In this document: positions 1-10,270 of the stretch, one piece after another
Layout of the letters: every line of letters begins with the position of its first letter
Numbering within the stretch: position 1 is the stretch's first letter
From: Chloroflexota bacterium
GTDB taxonomy: Bacteria; Chloroflexota; Anaerolineae; Anaerolineales; Anaerolineaceae
DNA length: 64,000 nt
Reading direction: 5' to 3'
Assembly (NCBI GenBank): GCA_009773005.1
Contig: WOUT01000005.1
Span: forward strand, 1-64,000
Notes under the pieces: model-generated
Told to the model about the DNA's origin: nothing
Database searches by the model: none
The model's input: the letters and a program-made list of their open reading frames with translations, nothing else
Position numbers and translations under genes: made by a program

Positions 1-84
1 TATGTATATACTAATGGCATCGCTAATAGATTCACGCAAACCCGTGTATCTATTGAACAATGCTTACAACATGGGAGGGAAATC

Positions 85-3000
85 ATGAACAGCATTCTCA
101 GTATTGGATTAATTGTATCTTTGGTATTACAGGTTATTTCTCCTTTTTCAACGAGTACTATTAGTTCTCCCAAGCAAGACGGTCTGGCGTCCAGCGCACT
201 CGCACAACTGACCGACTCCGCCCCTATTCTTGGTGAACAACTGAAATTGGCCAACGATAAGGTTGAAAAGACCGAGCGTGTAAACTTAAAACTGAAGGCG
301 ACTCCGCAGTTGGTGATACCGGGGGAAACGGTCCTGATTGAATGGAGCGTTACTTCATGGAACAAAGTAAAAGATTCTGCAGCGCTCACACTCGAAGTTG
401 ATCTTCCGGAGGGGATCGCCACCACAGAAAAACTTGAAACCAAAGCAACCGATTATGGAACGACCGCAATGCTGCCAGTTTCTTTAGCTGCAGGCATATT
501 ACCTATAACCATCGCAAAGGACGCGAAACTTCCCATTGTGGTGGACGTGAAATTACGCTCGAATGGCAAGCAGATTGACGCCAACTCGGTGCTGCTCGGT
601 CAGGCGCGTTACCGCGCAGACAATGGAAAGTCCACTACCATCATTGCCAAAGATGGAAAAGTAAAGATCGAGATCCCGGCCTCGGCGATCAGCGAGAATC
701 TCCTGATGGATGTGCGCGACCCCGGACCTTCGAATGAGCGCGGGTATTCTCTCAGCGGTTATCCGGTTGAAATATTGGCGGTTGGTGAAAAGACGAAAAC
801 TAATGTCAACCGGTTCAAGGGTGAAATTACCCTGACCGTTCAGTATGACCCTGATAATATTTTCGATTGGTCGGAAGACGACTTATCCTTATTTTATTTT
901 GATGAAAGCACACAAGACTGGTGGCCAATTGCGACCACTGTCAACAAAAAGACGCATGAGTTAACTGCCAAGGTTAACCACCTGACTGTCTTCGATTACA
1001 AAGCCAACTCCTGGCAGGGATCCCGCACGCCCACCGTGGATGGCGCGCAAGTCTCTTCCTATACCGGCGCGGGCACCTACAATATGTCGTTCTGGACGCC
1101 ACCAGCCCCGGGAGGGTTTCAGCCCGGCTTTTCATTAGACTACAACAGCCAGGTTATCGACAATTCCACTGCTTTTACCCAGGCATCCTGGGTGGGCATG
1201 GGCTGGTCTCTGGACACCGGGTATATCGAACGCAACATGCATTCCACCAACAGCGACTTAAGCGATGATACTTACTCCTTAATGTTAAATGGCACCAGCA
1301 CACAGCTTTTACCTGTTGAGGTAGCTGGATCAATCACTCGCTACGCCACCAAAGACATCAATGACTGGACGATCGAATTTAACTCCTCCACTGGCAATTG
1401 GACTGTGTATGACCAGGCGGGGACACATTATCATTTTGACGATCAGGCTAAAACACACACAACCAATGGTTGTATCACCACCCTGGCCAGCCTGGATCTG
1501 GCGTGGCGCTGGTCGCTTTCTGCTGCGACGGATAAATTTGGGAACACGCACAGTTTTACTTATTACAAGCAGCCCAAAGCCGGTTCCTGCGTGAACCAGG
1601 TGGCCGTGTATCCTGATACCATTTCCTATCCGAATGGGAAATACCAGATCAAGTTCATTCGCGAGACCCGTTCGGATTACCAGACTGCCTGGGAAGCTGC
1701 GGCTTCAAAGACTTTCTATTCAAATCAGCGGCTGGACAAGATCCAGGTACAACAAAACACCGGCGGTTCAAACTGGGCAACGATCAGGCAGTTTGATTTT
1801 TCCTATTCTGCCGGAACAACCAACCAGATCTATCCACCCTTCATTTGGACGAAAGGCGCCAAGACCTCGACATTGGTAGGCGTGCAGGAACTCAGCGGGG
1901 ATGGCACGTCCGCGCTTCCGGCAACCACTTTTTCTTATAGCGATTACATGCACCTGACCCAGGTAAACAACAGCCAGGGCGGCAAGGTTACTTACGCCTA
2001 TCAACGCTGGCAATACCTGGATGATGTCAATAAAGACATCCGCCATATTTACACGGCGTTTGGTGATTATGGGCAAGAGTGCAGCGCCTCATGGGGATAC
2101 ACCACGCTGTGGTATACCATGCCAGGCGGATATGGTTTGGTGAAGTGCGAAGCGGATATGCTGCAGGTGGATCGCCGCAGTAACTCGGTTGGCGTCGGAC
2201 TGCGGGAGTTCCCGCAGCATATGATCAAACCCGGCGGTCAGTACCGCATGGTCATCAAGGCCCGAAATATCTACGCCACCACCAGCGTGGAGTGGGGATT
2301 TACGGATGGTTACAACAGCGTGGATATTCAAGGAAGAATTTCCGGGGTCGGAACTGCTTTTGTGGAACCGGAATTTGCCGGTGAAATGGCCGTTTTATTC
2401 AACCCGAATGCGACAAAACTGATCATTGAATGTGATAATTGCTATGTCAAGAAGATCAATTTTGCTCTCATGCAGCTTTATTACCGCGTCACCACCCAAA
2501 CTGTTGAAGACACGGTCACGGGCAGAACCTCCACCTACAACTACAATTACGATGAACCGACTGCCAATGATTGGGTGCACTCAGACGTATTGTCTAAATC
2601 TACTGACTATACCAAATTCTATGTTCCCCCCATGCGGGATTACCGCGGCAACGCCATGACCATGGTCAAGAACCCGGATGGATTGCTCAACACCACCTGG
2701 TTCCATCAAACGGATGTGCTTTCCGGCAACCCTTACCGCACCCTGACCAGTTCGCAAGACCTCTATGACGGGTTTGACGCATTGAGCGCCACCAACTGGA
2801 ATTACAGTCACCAGAACACGCGCCAGGTGATCAGCAGCCAGGATGGGGATAATTCCTTAATGAACACGAACCCCGCCGCAGATTGGACATCCGTGGTGAA
2901 CCGCGCCAGTTATACGCTCGGTAACGGGGATGTGATGTACGCCCAATTCAAGGCGTCGGGCGCCAATGTGCAAAATGAACTAGGAATCACCAACAGCGCT

Positions 3001-3603
3001 GGAGACTTTTTCGGCCTGGTAGAGAAAATCAGCGGAGCCCAAAAAGTGGTGCAAATGCGCACCACGGTCGGCGGAACCACCACCGATTCCGCCACTCTGA
3101 TCACAGGTTCCGCCTTCAAGTTGGATACCTGGTACATGGTGATGATCTTCGTGGATGCCAATGACGGCTTCCACATCCGCGTGTGGGAGAAAGCCAGACC
3201 CCAAACTTATGGCGAGGGAGCTTCTAGCTCGCTTAATGGCAATACTGCCTGGCGATTGCGGCAGAAAACGTATAGCGGCACCGTCTATCTGGATACTTAT
3301 ATGGAAGGTGTTCCCTATTCCGAAACGGAAACGAGCTACAGCGCCAGTGTGTTGTATGATACCGATACCACCACCACAACCATCCCGAATATTGCCAGCA
3401 CGGGATTGATGAGCTTTGTCGATCTGCAGGTCAACCGGGTTTATGTTAATTCGACTATCTCGCGCTTGTTCGATAAGGATTATTCATTTTCTGGCACGCG
3501 CACGGCTTATGACTATAACACGGCTGATCAGGGCGGAACGCAGTACGGCAACCTGACCCGCGTGGTGGAATCCTCATGGAACGGCAGCCAGTGGGTGGAT
3601 TAG
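85..3603 (+). CDS. RHS/YD-repeat secreted protein, N-terminal portion (separated from its C-terminal half by a frameshift)
   Basis: The 1172-residue product starts at an ATG preceded by a GGAGG at about 74-78 and has a hydrophobic signal-like N-terminus (residues about 1-25), so it is probably exported. Residues about 30-330 form a beta-rich region. From about 335 to 420 the sequence ([25 protein letters not shown]) resembles the SpvB/Tc-toxin-like start of giant RHS shells. A segment at about 930-1040 looks like a LamG/jelly-roll domain. The protein stops at 3601-3603 in the middle of an RHS-type stretch (ending NGSQWVD), and the same protein evidently continues in another frame in the ORF that starts at 3576. 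An intact RHS protein of about 2,380 residues is inferred. RHS shells normally encapsulate a C-terminal toxin. The coding DNA is moderately GC-rich, unlike the toxin ends downstream. Confidence 0.8.
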   Translation: MNSILSIGLIVSLVLQVISPFSTSTISSPKQDGLASSALAQLTDSAPILGEQLKLANDKVEKTERVNLKLKATPQLVIPGETVLIEWSVTSWNKVKDSAALTLEVDLPEGIATTEKLETKATDYGTTAMLPVSLAAGILPITIAKDAKLPIVVDVKLRSNGKQIDANSVLLGQARYRADNGKSTTIIAKDGKVKIEIPASAISENLLMDVRDPGPSNERGYSLSGYPVEILAVGEKTKTNVNRFKGEITLTVQYDPDNIFDWSEDDLSLFYFDESTQDWWPIATTVNKKTHELTAKVNHLTVFDYKANSWQGSRTPTVDGAQVSSYTGAGTYNMSFWTPPAPGGFQPGFSLDYNSQVIDNSTAFTQASWVGMGWSLDTGYIERNMHSTNSDLSDDTYSLMLNGTSTQLLPVEVAGSITRYATKDINDWTIEFNSSTGNWTVYDQAGTHYHFDDQAKTHTTNGCITTLASLDLAWRWSLSAATDKFGNTHSFTYYKQPKAGSCVNQVAVYPDTISYPNGKYQIKFIRETRSDYQTAWEAAASKTFYSNQRLDKIQVQQNTGGSNWATIRQFDFSYSAGTTNQIYPPFIWTKGAKTSTLVGVQELSGDGTSALPATTFSYSDYMHLTQVNNSQGGKVTYAYQRWQYLDDVNKDIRHIYTAFGDYGQECSASWGYTTLWYTMPGGYGLVKCEADMLQVDRRSNSVGVGLREFPQHMIKPGGQYRMVIKARNIYATTSVEWGFTDGYNSVDIQGRISGVGTAFVEPEFAGEMAVLFNPNATKLIIECDNCYVKKINFALMQLYYRVTTQTVEDTVTGRTSTYNYNYDEPTANDWVHSDVLSKSTDYTKFYVPPMRDYRGNAMTMVKNPDGLLNTTWFHQTDVLSGNPYRTLTSSQDLYDGFDALSATNWNYSHQNTRQVISSQDGDNSLMNTNPAADWTSVVNRASYTLGNGDVMYAQFKASGANVQNELGITNSAGDFFGLVEKISGAQKVVQMRTTVGGTTTDSATLITGSAFKLDTWYMVMIFVDANDGFHIRVWEKARPQTYGEGASSSLNGNTAWRLRQKTYSGTVYLDTYMEGVPYSETETSYSASVLYDTDTTTTTIPNIASTGLMSFVDLQVNRVYVNSTISRLFDKDYSFSGTRTAYDYNTADQGGTQYGNLTRVVESSWNGSQWVD

Positions 3604-3606
3604 CCC
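3576..3606 (+). other. Frameshift junction inside the RHS gene
   Basis: The upstream RHS frame ends in TAG at 3601-3603, and homologous RHS sequence continues without interruption in the frame that is shifted by one base (reading [10 protein letters not shown]). The two frames overlap by 28 bp. The continuity of YD-repeat sequence on both sides shows that one gene has lost or gained a base, in the cell or during assembly. No slippery heptamer is evident here, so programmed frameshifting is less likely. Confidence 0.75.
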
Positions 3607-6600
3607 GCCTCACCAAACTTCCCTCACGCACAATAACGCTGGATTGCGCCAGCGGCTGCGACTTCACTAACGAGACCGGTAAGACCGCTGAAAACCTGAT
3701 GCTCTATGATAATGCCACGGCAGCAACCACTGCGCCAACTGCAGGTAAACTAACCGCCGCCCGCACCTGGGTGGGTGGAACGAATTATTCGCAGGTGACC
3801 TATGGCTATGATCCCTACGGTAACCAGAATACCCAGACCACCTATACTGGCTATGGCACGGCAAGTGCAGCGCCAACGACTGGAGCAAGCAGCGCCTCCA
3901 CGGTGTATGACACAACTTTTAACACTTACCCGGTTTCACAAACCAATGCGCTGAACCATACCACCCAGACCGCCTATAACTATGCTGTCGGGTTACCCGT
4001 CAGCATCACCGACCCCAACAACGTGACCACCTCTGCCCAATATGACGTCTTCGGGCGCATGGTCAAGGTGGTTGCTCCTGGCGACAGCGACGCCTCGCCG
4101 ACTCTCGCCATCACTTATTACGATACCCGCATTCCATTCCAGATTCTCCTGAACCAGAAAGTGGACGGATCTGGAGCCTCCATCCGCCTCAGTCGCTTTT
4201 ACAACGGGCTGGGGTCGCAGATCCAGACCCAATCGGTGGGCGCGGTGGTGAACGGTGTGCAAAAGAACATGATCGTGGACTCACAATTCGACAACCTGGG
4301 AAGGCTGATCAAGGAAACCAAGCCGTATTCCATCAATTACAATGCTTCGCCAGCCTTCCAGGCGCAGACATTTACCCAAGCCTTGACGCAGACCGCCTAC
4401 GACCAGGTGAGCCGCCCGCTCACCGTGACAGAGCCGAACTCAAATGCCGTCACCTATGCTTATAACGGCTTATACACCAGTGTCACCGACCCGGCCCAGC
4501 AGGTGACCACCACCCTTAAAGACGCCTGGGGACGGGTAGTGAGTGTGGACGCTCCAACCGGACCCGACCTGACTTACAGCTACGACATCCGCAGCCTGCT
4601 CACATCCGTGCAAAAGGGAACCGGTGGATCAGCCACTGTCACGAGCATTGGTTATGACCAGGCCGGACGCAAGATCGCGATGGATGACCCCGACATGGGT
4701 GATTGGACCTACGCTTATAACGCGCTGGGCAGCCTGGTCAGCCAGACCGATGCCCGTTCCTGTGTGACCAGCCTGGCTTACGACGCGCTCAACCGCCTGA
4801 CCGGTAAATCCTTCAGTGGAACGGGTTCCTGCGGCGCCACTCCGTCCATTTCCTATACCTATGACAGCGGCGCCAACGGTAAAGGCCACCGCACCGGTAT
4901 GGAAGATGGATCTGGTTCCAGCGCCTGGGTTTTCGACGCGCGCGGCCGCACCCTCAGTGAGGTCAAGGTGATCAGTGGCAGCAGCTTCACCAGTTCATGG
5001 ACGTATAATAGCGCTGATCAACCCGTGACCATGACCTACCCGGACGGCGAAATGTTGACCTATGCGTACAACAGCCAGGGCGCCTTGAACGCCCTCAGCA
5101 ACAACCAGAGCTTCACCTATTTGGCTTCCACTCAATATGATGAAGCCGGGCGCATCACCCAGATGAACCTGGGCAGCGGCAACCTGCTGCGAAAAACCTT
5201 TACTTATTACGGCTGGACGACCAGCGTGAACGGCGGCAAGCTGAACAACATGACCGTCACCAACAGCAGCAACGCCACCCTGCAGAACCTGGGCTACAGC
5301 TACGATTCGCGCGGCAACATCACCCAGATCACGGATGGGGTCAATAGCGAAAGCTCCGCCTTTAGTTATGACTCGCTCAGCCGTCTGACCGCCATGACCG
5401 TTACCAATGGCGGTACGACCGTGCACAGCGAAGCTTTCACCTACGACGCTGCCAACGGCAACCTGAGCGGCAAGGGACCTGCTCTGAATACCTTGATTTC
5501 GTACACCTATGATGCCAGCCATCCGCACGCAGCCAGTGGGTTTGGCGTCAACAGCTACGCCTACGATGACAACGGCAACCAGACCGGGCGCGTGATCAGC
5601 GCGAATGAATTTGCCTTGACCTATGATGCCGCCAACCAACTGGTGAGCGTGGAGGTTGTGCTGCCCCCGGCCCCCACCCCCACGGCCACCGCCACGTTGA
5701 CCGTCACACCTACCCAGACGCTCACGCCCACCGCGACGAATACCCTGGTGCCCACCGAGGCCTCAACGCCAACTGAGACGGTCACCCCGACCGAAACGCC
5801 GGCTGCCACCGAGACGGCAACAGAAACCGCCACACCCACCGAAACCACAACCGTGATCGTGACCGAAACCGAGACCGTAGCCGCGACACCCACACCGACC
5901 GAGACGGCTACACCCACCGAAACGCATACACCAACGGTGACAGCAACCGCAACAGTTACCGCCACATCGACGCTCACGCCCACTGCCACTTTAACCGCCA
6001 CCGCGACCAGCTCGCCGATAGCCACCGCAACCGCCGCCCCGATCCCGGGAGAAGCTGAGTATACTTATGATGGTGACGGAAATTTGGTGAAGTCCGTGAT
6101 CGGCAACGTGACCACCTACTACCCGGGTACGCATTACGAGAAGCGGGTGGATGGACTGACTGAAAAGAACTTTAAATACTACTTTGTAGGTTCAACCCGC
6201 ATCGCCATGCGCGAAAATGGAACAATAACCTGGTTAATCTCGGATCATTTGGGGAGTACCAGCGTCACCGCCGATGCCTCTGGCACGTTACTCAGCTCAA
6301 TGCGCTACACTGCCTTTGGAGAGATGAGAACATATAGCGGAACGACTTCAACCGACTATCGCTATACCGGGCAAAGGCAGGAATCTGAAATTGGCCTATA
6401 CTTCTATAAAGCTCGCTGGTATGATGCCTCGTTAGCCCGTTTCGTGCAGGCGGATACGATTGTGCCGAACCCGGGCAGCATCAAGTCTTATGACCGGTTC
6501 GCGTATGTCAACAACAATCCGATCAACTTCAACGATCCGAGTGGGCATACTCCGGTCTGTGTGCTTGGAGGTACAAATGGGTGCTTACAATGGGCTGGAT

Positions 6601-7253
6601 TAACTGGCGTGAATGCAGCCGCTGGTATGGAAGGATTTGATGATGATATACATGCAAATCTCCATATGTATGGCATTAGAACCAACAGCATTGAAGGTCA
6701 AAATTCGCAAAAAGTTTTTACGGCAGTTGTTGCGGTTGCCAAAGCCATCAGCTCGGTAACTAATCTGTCATATCAAGAAGGTTACAAAAAGACAGCCGGG
6801 AAAATCAACTTTCAATTGTCTGGAATCGGTATATACGGTTTTGCTCCTCCATATGAAAAGTCCATATACATTAGAAATGATACAGCAGTAGACCATATTA
6901 TTCATGAAATTGGTCATCGCGTTGATTTTAACGGGTTTTTAATGAACTGGGATAATTACAAATCACAGAAGTTTATTGAAACCAACAGCTCGAATTGCTT
7001 GTCATCGATCGTTGGTTGTCTAGGAAACGATGCATCAAGTTTATACAAATTGGCTAATTCTCTTACCGGGGGTTCACCTTCTGGCACATATTCTACAACA
7101 GGTCGAACAACAACATATGGCCGCACATCCTCCATTGATGATTATGCGGACAGCTTCACAGCCTTTGTTCTACGCATTAATGCGATTAATTCAGATCATT
7201 ATGACCAGGTTGATGATTCAAGAATTGCTTTGATAATCGATTCACTCAAGTAA
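3576..7253 (+). CDS. RHS/YD-repeat protein, C-terminal portion with HExxH putative metallopeptidase toxin domain
   Basis: The 1225-residue frame continues the upstream RHS protein; its nominal ATG at 3576 is probably not a real start and reading is expected to enter near 3600. YD repeats are plentiful (YDVFGR, YDQAGRK, YDALNRL, YDEAGRI, YDSRGN). A Pro/Thr/Ala-rich tract lies at residues about 697-823, and the conserved core end follows at about 910-990 ([47 protein letters not shown]). Everything after PSGH is a different, AT-rich domain of about 235 residues. It contains HEIGH at residues 1110-1114 and a later acidic DDYADSF motif that could supply a third metal ligand. A zinc-dependent peptidase toxin is inferred from this; its target is unknown. 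The next gene, 15 bp downstream, encodes a lipoprotein that may be its immunity partner. Confidence 0.82.
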   Translation: MERQPVGGLARLTKLPSRTITLDCASGCDFTNETGKTAENLMLYDNATAATTAPTAGKLTAARTWVGGTNYSQVTYGYDPYGNQNTQTTYTGYGTASAAPTTGASSASTVYDTTFNTYPVSQTNALNHTTQTAYNYAVGLPVSITDPNNVTTSAQYDVFGRMVKVVAPGDSDASPTLAITYYDTRIPFQILLNQKVDGSGASIRLSRFYNGLGSQIQTQSVGAVVNGVQKNMIVDSQFDNLGRLIKETKPYSINYNASPAFQAQTFTQALTQTAYDQVSRPLTVTEPNSNAVTYAYNGLYTSVTDPAQQVTTTLKDAWGRVVSVDAPTGPDLTYSYDIRSLLTSVQKGTGGSATVTSIGYDQAGRKIAMDDPDMGDWTYAYNALGSLVSQTDARSCVTSLAYDALNRLTGKSFSGTGSCGATPSISYTYDSGANGKGHRTGMEDGSGSSAWVFDARGRTLSEVKVISGSSFTSSWTYNSADQPVTMTYPDGEMLTYAYNSQGALNALSNNQSFTYLASTQYDEAGRITQMNLGSGNLLRKTFTYYGWTTSVNGGKLNNMTVTNSSNATLQNLGYSYDSRGNITQITDGVNSESSAFSYDSLSRLTAMTVTNGGTTVHSEAFTYDAANGNLSGKGPALNTLISYTYDASHPHAASGFGVNSYAYDDNGNQTGRVISANEFALTYDAANQLVSVEVVLPPAPTPTATATLTVTPTQTLTPTATNTLVPTEASTPTETVTPTETPAATETATETATPTETTTVIVTETETVAATPTPTETATPTETHTPTVTATATVTATSTLTPTATLTATATSSPIATATAAPIPGEAEYTYDGDGNLVKSVIGNVTTYYPGTHYEKRVDGLTEKNFKYYFVGSTRIAMRENGTITWLISDHLGSTSVTADASGTLLSSMRYTAFGEMRTYSGTTSTDYRYTGQRQESEIGLYFYKARWYDASLARFVQADTIVPNPGSIKSYDRFAYVNNNPINFNDPSGHTPVCVLGGTNGCLQWAGLTGVNAAAGMEGFDDDIHANLHMYGIRTNSIEGQNSQKVFTAVVAVAKAISSVTNLSYQEGYKKTAGKINFQLSGIGIYGFAPPYEKSIYIRNDTAVDHIIHEIGHRVDFNGFLMNWDNYKSQKFIETNSSNCLSSIVGCLGNDASSLYKLANSLTGGSPSGTYSTTGRTTTYGRTSSIDDYADSFTAFVLRINAINSDHYDQVDDSRIALIIDSLK
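5668..6045 (+). repeat. Pro/Thr/Ala-rich low-complexity linker-coding tract in the RHS gene
   Basis: About 125 codons encode irregular PT, TAT and TET repeats (for example [14 protein letters not shown]), using mostly ACC/ACG/ACA/CCC codons. The tract separates the block of YD repeats from the final core segment and probably acts as an extended, exposed linker. The mirrored valine-rich reading frame on the other strand is only a shadow of it. Confidence 0.85.
6283..6548 (+). repeat. RHS core-end repeat, copy 1
   Basis: The DNA encoding the RHS core end (from [12 protein letters not shown] to NFNDPSGH) is closely matched at 8391-8690. Identity is highest over roughly the last 115 bp, with long runs of identical bases. 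Such a conserved boundary in front of variable C-terminal domains is the usual substrate for toxin-cassette exchange by homologous recombination. Confidence 0.85.
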
Positions 7254-7268
7254 TAGGAGATAAAGGAC

Positions 7269-7976
7269 ATGAAATCCCATGCACATAATTTCATTTTTTC
7301 TATCATTAAAATCTCCCTCAGTTTTATGTTATTACTCGTTGGATGCGAGAATTATACACACCGTGGAACTGATCAACCTCAACTCAAAAGTGTGTGGGTT
7401 GATAGAATTTTGAACGAAAAGATCTGCAATCTTCCCTGTTGGGAAGGTATCACTCCTGGAATGACTACGATATTTGAAGCACTGGAAATTCTTCAATCCA
7501 ACGACTTATTTATAGGATTAAAAGACCCGGTACTCATTCGCGACAGCCCAATAACGTATGAACTTGCATGGCAAACAAAATCAGATACAGGAGGAGGTAT
7601 TGCCAGGTCTGTAGGTGAAAATTATGCCATTCGATCCATCTATTTATCACTCTCAAAAGAAAGGCCGGAAATAACAATAAATGAAATTATTGCTCATTTT
7701 GGTGAACCCGATTCGCTAATTATAGAAGAAGACCGTGGACTATGCATCGGTAATTTGTTTTATTCTGAAAAGGCTGTCACAGTGGTTTTTTCCGAACGTT
7801 GTCGCAAAAAAATGTCAGTGTCAGAGAATCAAGTAGTTGATAGTATTGAACTTTTCCCACTAGGAATCTCCACTTTTCCTGAAGTTGAGTATTTCCGTTC
7901 CAATACTCTCGAGTTTATACTTTATTGGACAGGGTATGGCGAGTATCCGATCACTAAGAAAATACAAATAGAGTAA
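7269..7976 (+). CDS. Putative lipoprotein, candidate immunity partner of the upstream HExxH RHS toxin domain
   Basis: This 235-residue protein starts 15 bp after the RHS gene with a GGAG-type site upstream. Its N-terminus is a typical lipoprotein signal (hydrophobic stretch, then LLLVGC with Cys26), so it is probably anchored to the outer face of the membrane. After the signal comes LPCWEGITPGMT and later a GEPDSL segment. The lipoprotein at 9420 has the equivalent LPPCWFDITPGVT and GEPEYY, so the two are paralogues, and each follows an HExxH-containing RHS end. The pairing suggests immunity against an externally delivered peptidase, but this is an inference from position. The gene is AT-rich compared with the RHS core. 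Confidence 0.6.
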   Translation: MKSHAHNFIFSIIKISLSFMLLLVGCENYTHRGTDQPQLKSVWVDRILNEKICNLPCWEGITPGMTTIFEALEILQSNDLFIGLKDPVLIRDSPITYELAWQTKSDTGGGIARSVGENYAIRSIYLSLSKERPEITINEIIAHFGEPDSLIIEEDRGLCIGNLFYSEKAVTVVFSERCRKKMSVSENQVVDSIELFPLGISTFPEVEYFRSNTLEFILYWTGYGEYPITKKIQIE

Positions 7977-8333
7977 TGAGGTTGCTTTGGATTTCTTCTG
8001 ATAAAAAAAACTTGCATTGCTACTTCACCAATAAAGACGGATACTCATATTAATATTAGAGGAATATTTCCCCTTACCCATTATTTTAAGCAACCTTACC
8101 AACTGTATATTCTAGTAATAAACTCCGTTTACCCCACGGAGACGGAGTAAGGCGGAGGTGTGGTAACCATCATCCGATCTATGAGGAAAACATCGAGCGA
8201 CCATCCCTTGTAAAGTCTAACTCGATCCGGCAAAAAACAATTCCGTAAATTACATATCTCGAGACAGGGTCATACATCTCAAGGTACTTTTCGGTAGAGA
8301 AACTCTTGTTCTTTATCAATCTCATACATCACC
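7977..8333 (+). other. Intergenic stretch between the first lipoprotein gene and the displaced RHS cassette
   Basis: No gene is recognisable in these 357 bp. The sequence includes a small hairpin with tandem ACGGAG units (8123-8147) and otherwise AT-rich, probably degenerate DNA. Any earlier RHS coding sequence that once preceded the second cassette is no longer identifiable here. Confidence 0.5.
8123..8147 (+). repeat. Small hairpin with tandem ACGGAG units
   Basis: CTCCGT (8123-8128) can pair with either of two adjacent ACGGAG copies (8136-8141 and 8142-8147). There is no T-run after it, so it is not a convincing terminator. Its role is unknown. Confidence 0.45.
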
Positions 8334-9398
8334 ATGCCCTCTGGTGTCGACAAATTGAATTTGCTCGACCTTGCATGCCATGATGCCATGGGTGGGCTGC
8401 TCAGTTCATTGCATTACACCGCCTTTGGAGAATTGCGCTCAGGAACAGCTGCGACTGATTATCGCTACACGGGGCAAAGAGAAGAATCCGAGATCGGGTT
8501 ATATTTTCGCGATCTTGGCGCCCCCGAGGAGATTGTCCGAGAGGGGTACGAGGCACGCTGGTATGACGCTGCGTTAGCCCGTTTCGTGCAAGCGGATACG
8601 ATTGTGCCGAACCCGGGAAGTCTGAAATCTTATGACCGGTTCGCGTATGTCAACAACAATCCGATCAATTTCAATGATCCGAGTGGACATTCTACATGCG
8701 AGAATATTGATGATTGCAGGGTTTCTAATCGAACAAAAACGACCTCTGAACTAATAAATATTGTACATAACACTTTTTCTTGGAGTGTTTCCGGAGATTT
8801 TGCAAGTAATCAAATCATCGAAATAATCAAAGCCGGAAATGCAATAATGAGCTATATGAATAAAATTAACAGCGGGCATGGGCGAGATTGGATACAATTA
8901 AACCTATCCTCAACAAAATTCGTAAAAAGTGAGGATACAATTCAACTGGCTGGAAAACTTAATGCACTGGCTTTTGTTTGGCCATACTACACTATAAAAT
9001 TTGGCTCATCTACAGTTGGCAAAGATGCTATTATTCATGAACTTGGACACGTTTTGGATAATAATCTAAAGGTTGGATTGGTTCCTGCAACAGTAAACGG
9101 AGGGGGACCAGCTGATAGTATGGTCCGGGCTATGGGTGGGCATCCAGGTAATAATCCATTAAGAATGCAGTATGGTGATCTTCAAATAAGCCCCTCTCTC
9201 AGTATCAACATAGTTTCCGATTATGACAGTTATTCTAAAAGCGTAGCAGGTAAAGACCCTTGGTTAAATGACTATGCAAATAATGGTGTTTCCGATGATT
9301 TTGCCCAGACTTTCAAGTACACGATAAATGGTATCAAATCACCGCTTGGATTCCGAACCAACTGGATGGCAACTTTTTTGCAAGGGCTCAGTTACTAA
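8334..9398 (+). CDS. Displaced RHS C-terminal cassette with second HExxH domain (orphan toxin end)
   Basis: The 354-residue frame lacks the large RHS shell. Residues about 19-118 repeat the core end of the gene at 3576 ([38 protein letters not shown]). The remaining 235 or so residues form a different AT-rich domain with HELGH at residues 235-239 and a downstream DDFAQTF motif, in the same order as HEIGH and DDYADSF in the first toxin end. The two domains therefore look distantly related. Thirteen extra residues interrupt the core (8508-8546). The ATG at 8334 has no clear ribosome site and the module may be silent until recombined onto a full RHS gene. A related lipoprotein gene begins 21 bp downstream. 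Confidence 0.68.
   Translation: MPSGVDKLNLLDLACHDAMGGLLSSLHYTAFGELRSGTAATDYRYTGQREESEIGLYFRDLGAPEEIVREGYEARWYDAALARFVQADTIVPNPGSLKSYDRFAYVNNNPINFNDPSGHSTCENIDDCRVSNRTKTTSELINIVHNTFSWSVSGDFASNQIIEIIKAGNAIMSYMNKINSGHGRDWIQLNLSSTKFVKSEDTIQLAGKLNALAFVWPYYTIKFGSSTVGKDAIIHELGHVLDNNLKVGLVPATVNGGGPADSMVRAMGGHPGNNPLRMQYGDLQISPSLSINIVSDYDSYSKSVAGKDPWLNDYANNGVSDDFAQTFKYTINGIKSPLGFRTNWMATFLQGLSY
8391..8690 (+). repeat. RHS core-end repeat, copy 2
   Basis: This is the second copy of the segment at 6283-6548, in the same orientation about 2.1 kb away. It differs by scattered substitutions and a 39-bp in-frame insertion. Recombination between the copies would replace the first toxin/lipoprotein pair with the second. 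Confidence 0.82.
8508..8546 (+). repeat. 39-bp in-frame insertion within the RHS core-end repeat
   Basis: The parental core reads [10 protein letters not shown], whereas this copy reads LYF, then RDLGAPEEIVREG, then YEARWYD. The extra 39 bp are GC-rich, keep the frame and contain CCCCGAG and GAGAGGGG segments. The insertion resembles the footprint of a small protein-coding repeat element, but no second copy was identified in the window. Confidence 0.55.
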
Positions 9399-9419
9399 TT
9401 CTATTCTTTGGAGATTCTG

Positions 9420-10082
9420 ATGAATAAAAGAATATGGAATATCTTTCTCATTATTTTCTTACCAGTATTAATTTCATCATGCTCATCAAATAGAACTTCA
9501 TTGCTAAAAGAAAGCTCGTGTTTGCCACCATGTTGGTTTGATATAACACCAGGTGTAACTAAGTTTGATGATGCAGTAGACCTTTTAATTAAAATACCAG
9601 GTATCAAATCCGATGCAGAAAAATTAAAATCAAAACTTGAATACAATAAAATCCTAGATTTATCAAATGTCAGAGAAAATGGTCTTCAGATTTCCGTATC
9701 CAATGAATACGTATCTAGGATTAGCATTTTTACCTCTGGATGGATGTATTCTGAAATAAAAAACCTCTATGGTGAACCTGAGTATTACCTTTCCTATTAT
9801 CAGCAATTTGAATCAATACATCGCTTTGTTTTCATTATTTATCCAAAGAGTGGTTTGATAATTTCGTTGGAAGCTAATGAATTCAACCCAGAAACAAATA
9901 ATTCAATAATTTCATTTGACTCAAAAGTCACTTCGGTTACTTTTATTTCATCGGAACATTTTTTTGAACATTTGGATTCTAACCTTGTTGGGTATCAAAA
10001 CAATTTCATCACAAAGAAACTTGAGCCTTGGCAAGGTCTAGGTGAGTTAGAAACAACAAAGTATGAAATTTTAACAAATTAA
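9420..10082 (+). CDS. Putative lipoprotein, candidate immunity partner of the displaced RHS cassette
   Basis: The 220-residue product starts at the ATG at 9420, six bases after GGAG (9410-9413); a TTG at 9408 is in frame but overlaps that site. It has a lipoprotein signal ending LISSC with Cys21. After the signal comes LPPCWFDITPGVT, matching the lipoprotein at 7269, and later YGEPEYY aligns with its FGEPDSL. Both proteins follow RHS ends carrying HExxH motifs. Surface anchoring is expected from the lipobox; immunity function is inferred from the repeated gene order. The gene is strongly AT-rich, consistent with transfer. Confidence 0.6.
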   Translation: MNKRIWNIFLIIFLPVLISSCSSNRTSLLKESSCLPPCWFDITPGVTKFDDAVDLLIKIPGIKSDAEKLKSKLEYNKILDLSNVRENGLQISVSNEYVSRISIFTSGWMYSEIKNLYGEPEYYLSYYQQFESIHRFVFIIYPKSGLIISLEANEFNPETNNSIISFDSKVTSVTFISSEHFFEHLDSNLVGYQNNFITKKLEPWQGLGELETTKYEILTN

Positions 10083-10270
10083 CTCATGCAACTCCATAAT
10101 AGATCTTCAATATATACTCAATAAGTTATGTCATTTTTGTAATAAATATTACCTCCTTATTGTTGCCTTCTTACTCTTACCGTATTATTAAATATTTCTG
10201 CCATTAGAAACCTCATACTACTCAATATTATTAGTTTATAAATTAAAATGCTTTTTCACGCCTTCCCACC

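Noticed and set aside
3576-3606. Programmed ribosomal frameshift joining the two RHS frames
   Set aside because: No slippery heptamer or strong downstream structure was seen; a mutation or sequencing error is simpler.
4995-5639. Long minus-strand open frame opposite the RHS repeats
   Set aside because: It is antisense to clear YD-repeat coding sequence and its composition follows from that sequence.
5621-6025. Valine-rich open frame on the minus strand
   Set aside because: It is the mirror of the Pro/Thr-rich linker-coding tract of the RHS gene and has no ribosome site or independent coding signal.
5668-6045. Repeated motifs that superficially look like a tandem-repeat or CRISPR-like array
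   Set aside because: The repeats are irregular codon-level PT/TAT units in frame with the RHS protein; there are no constant repeats with unique spacers.
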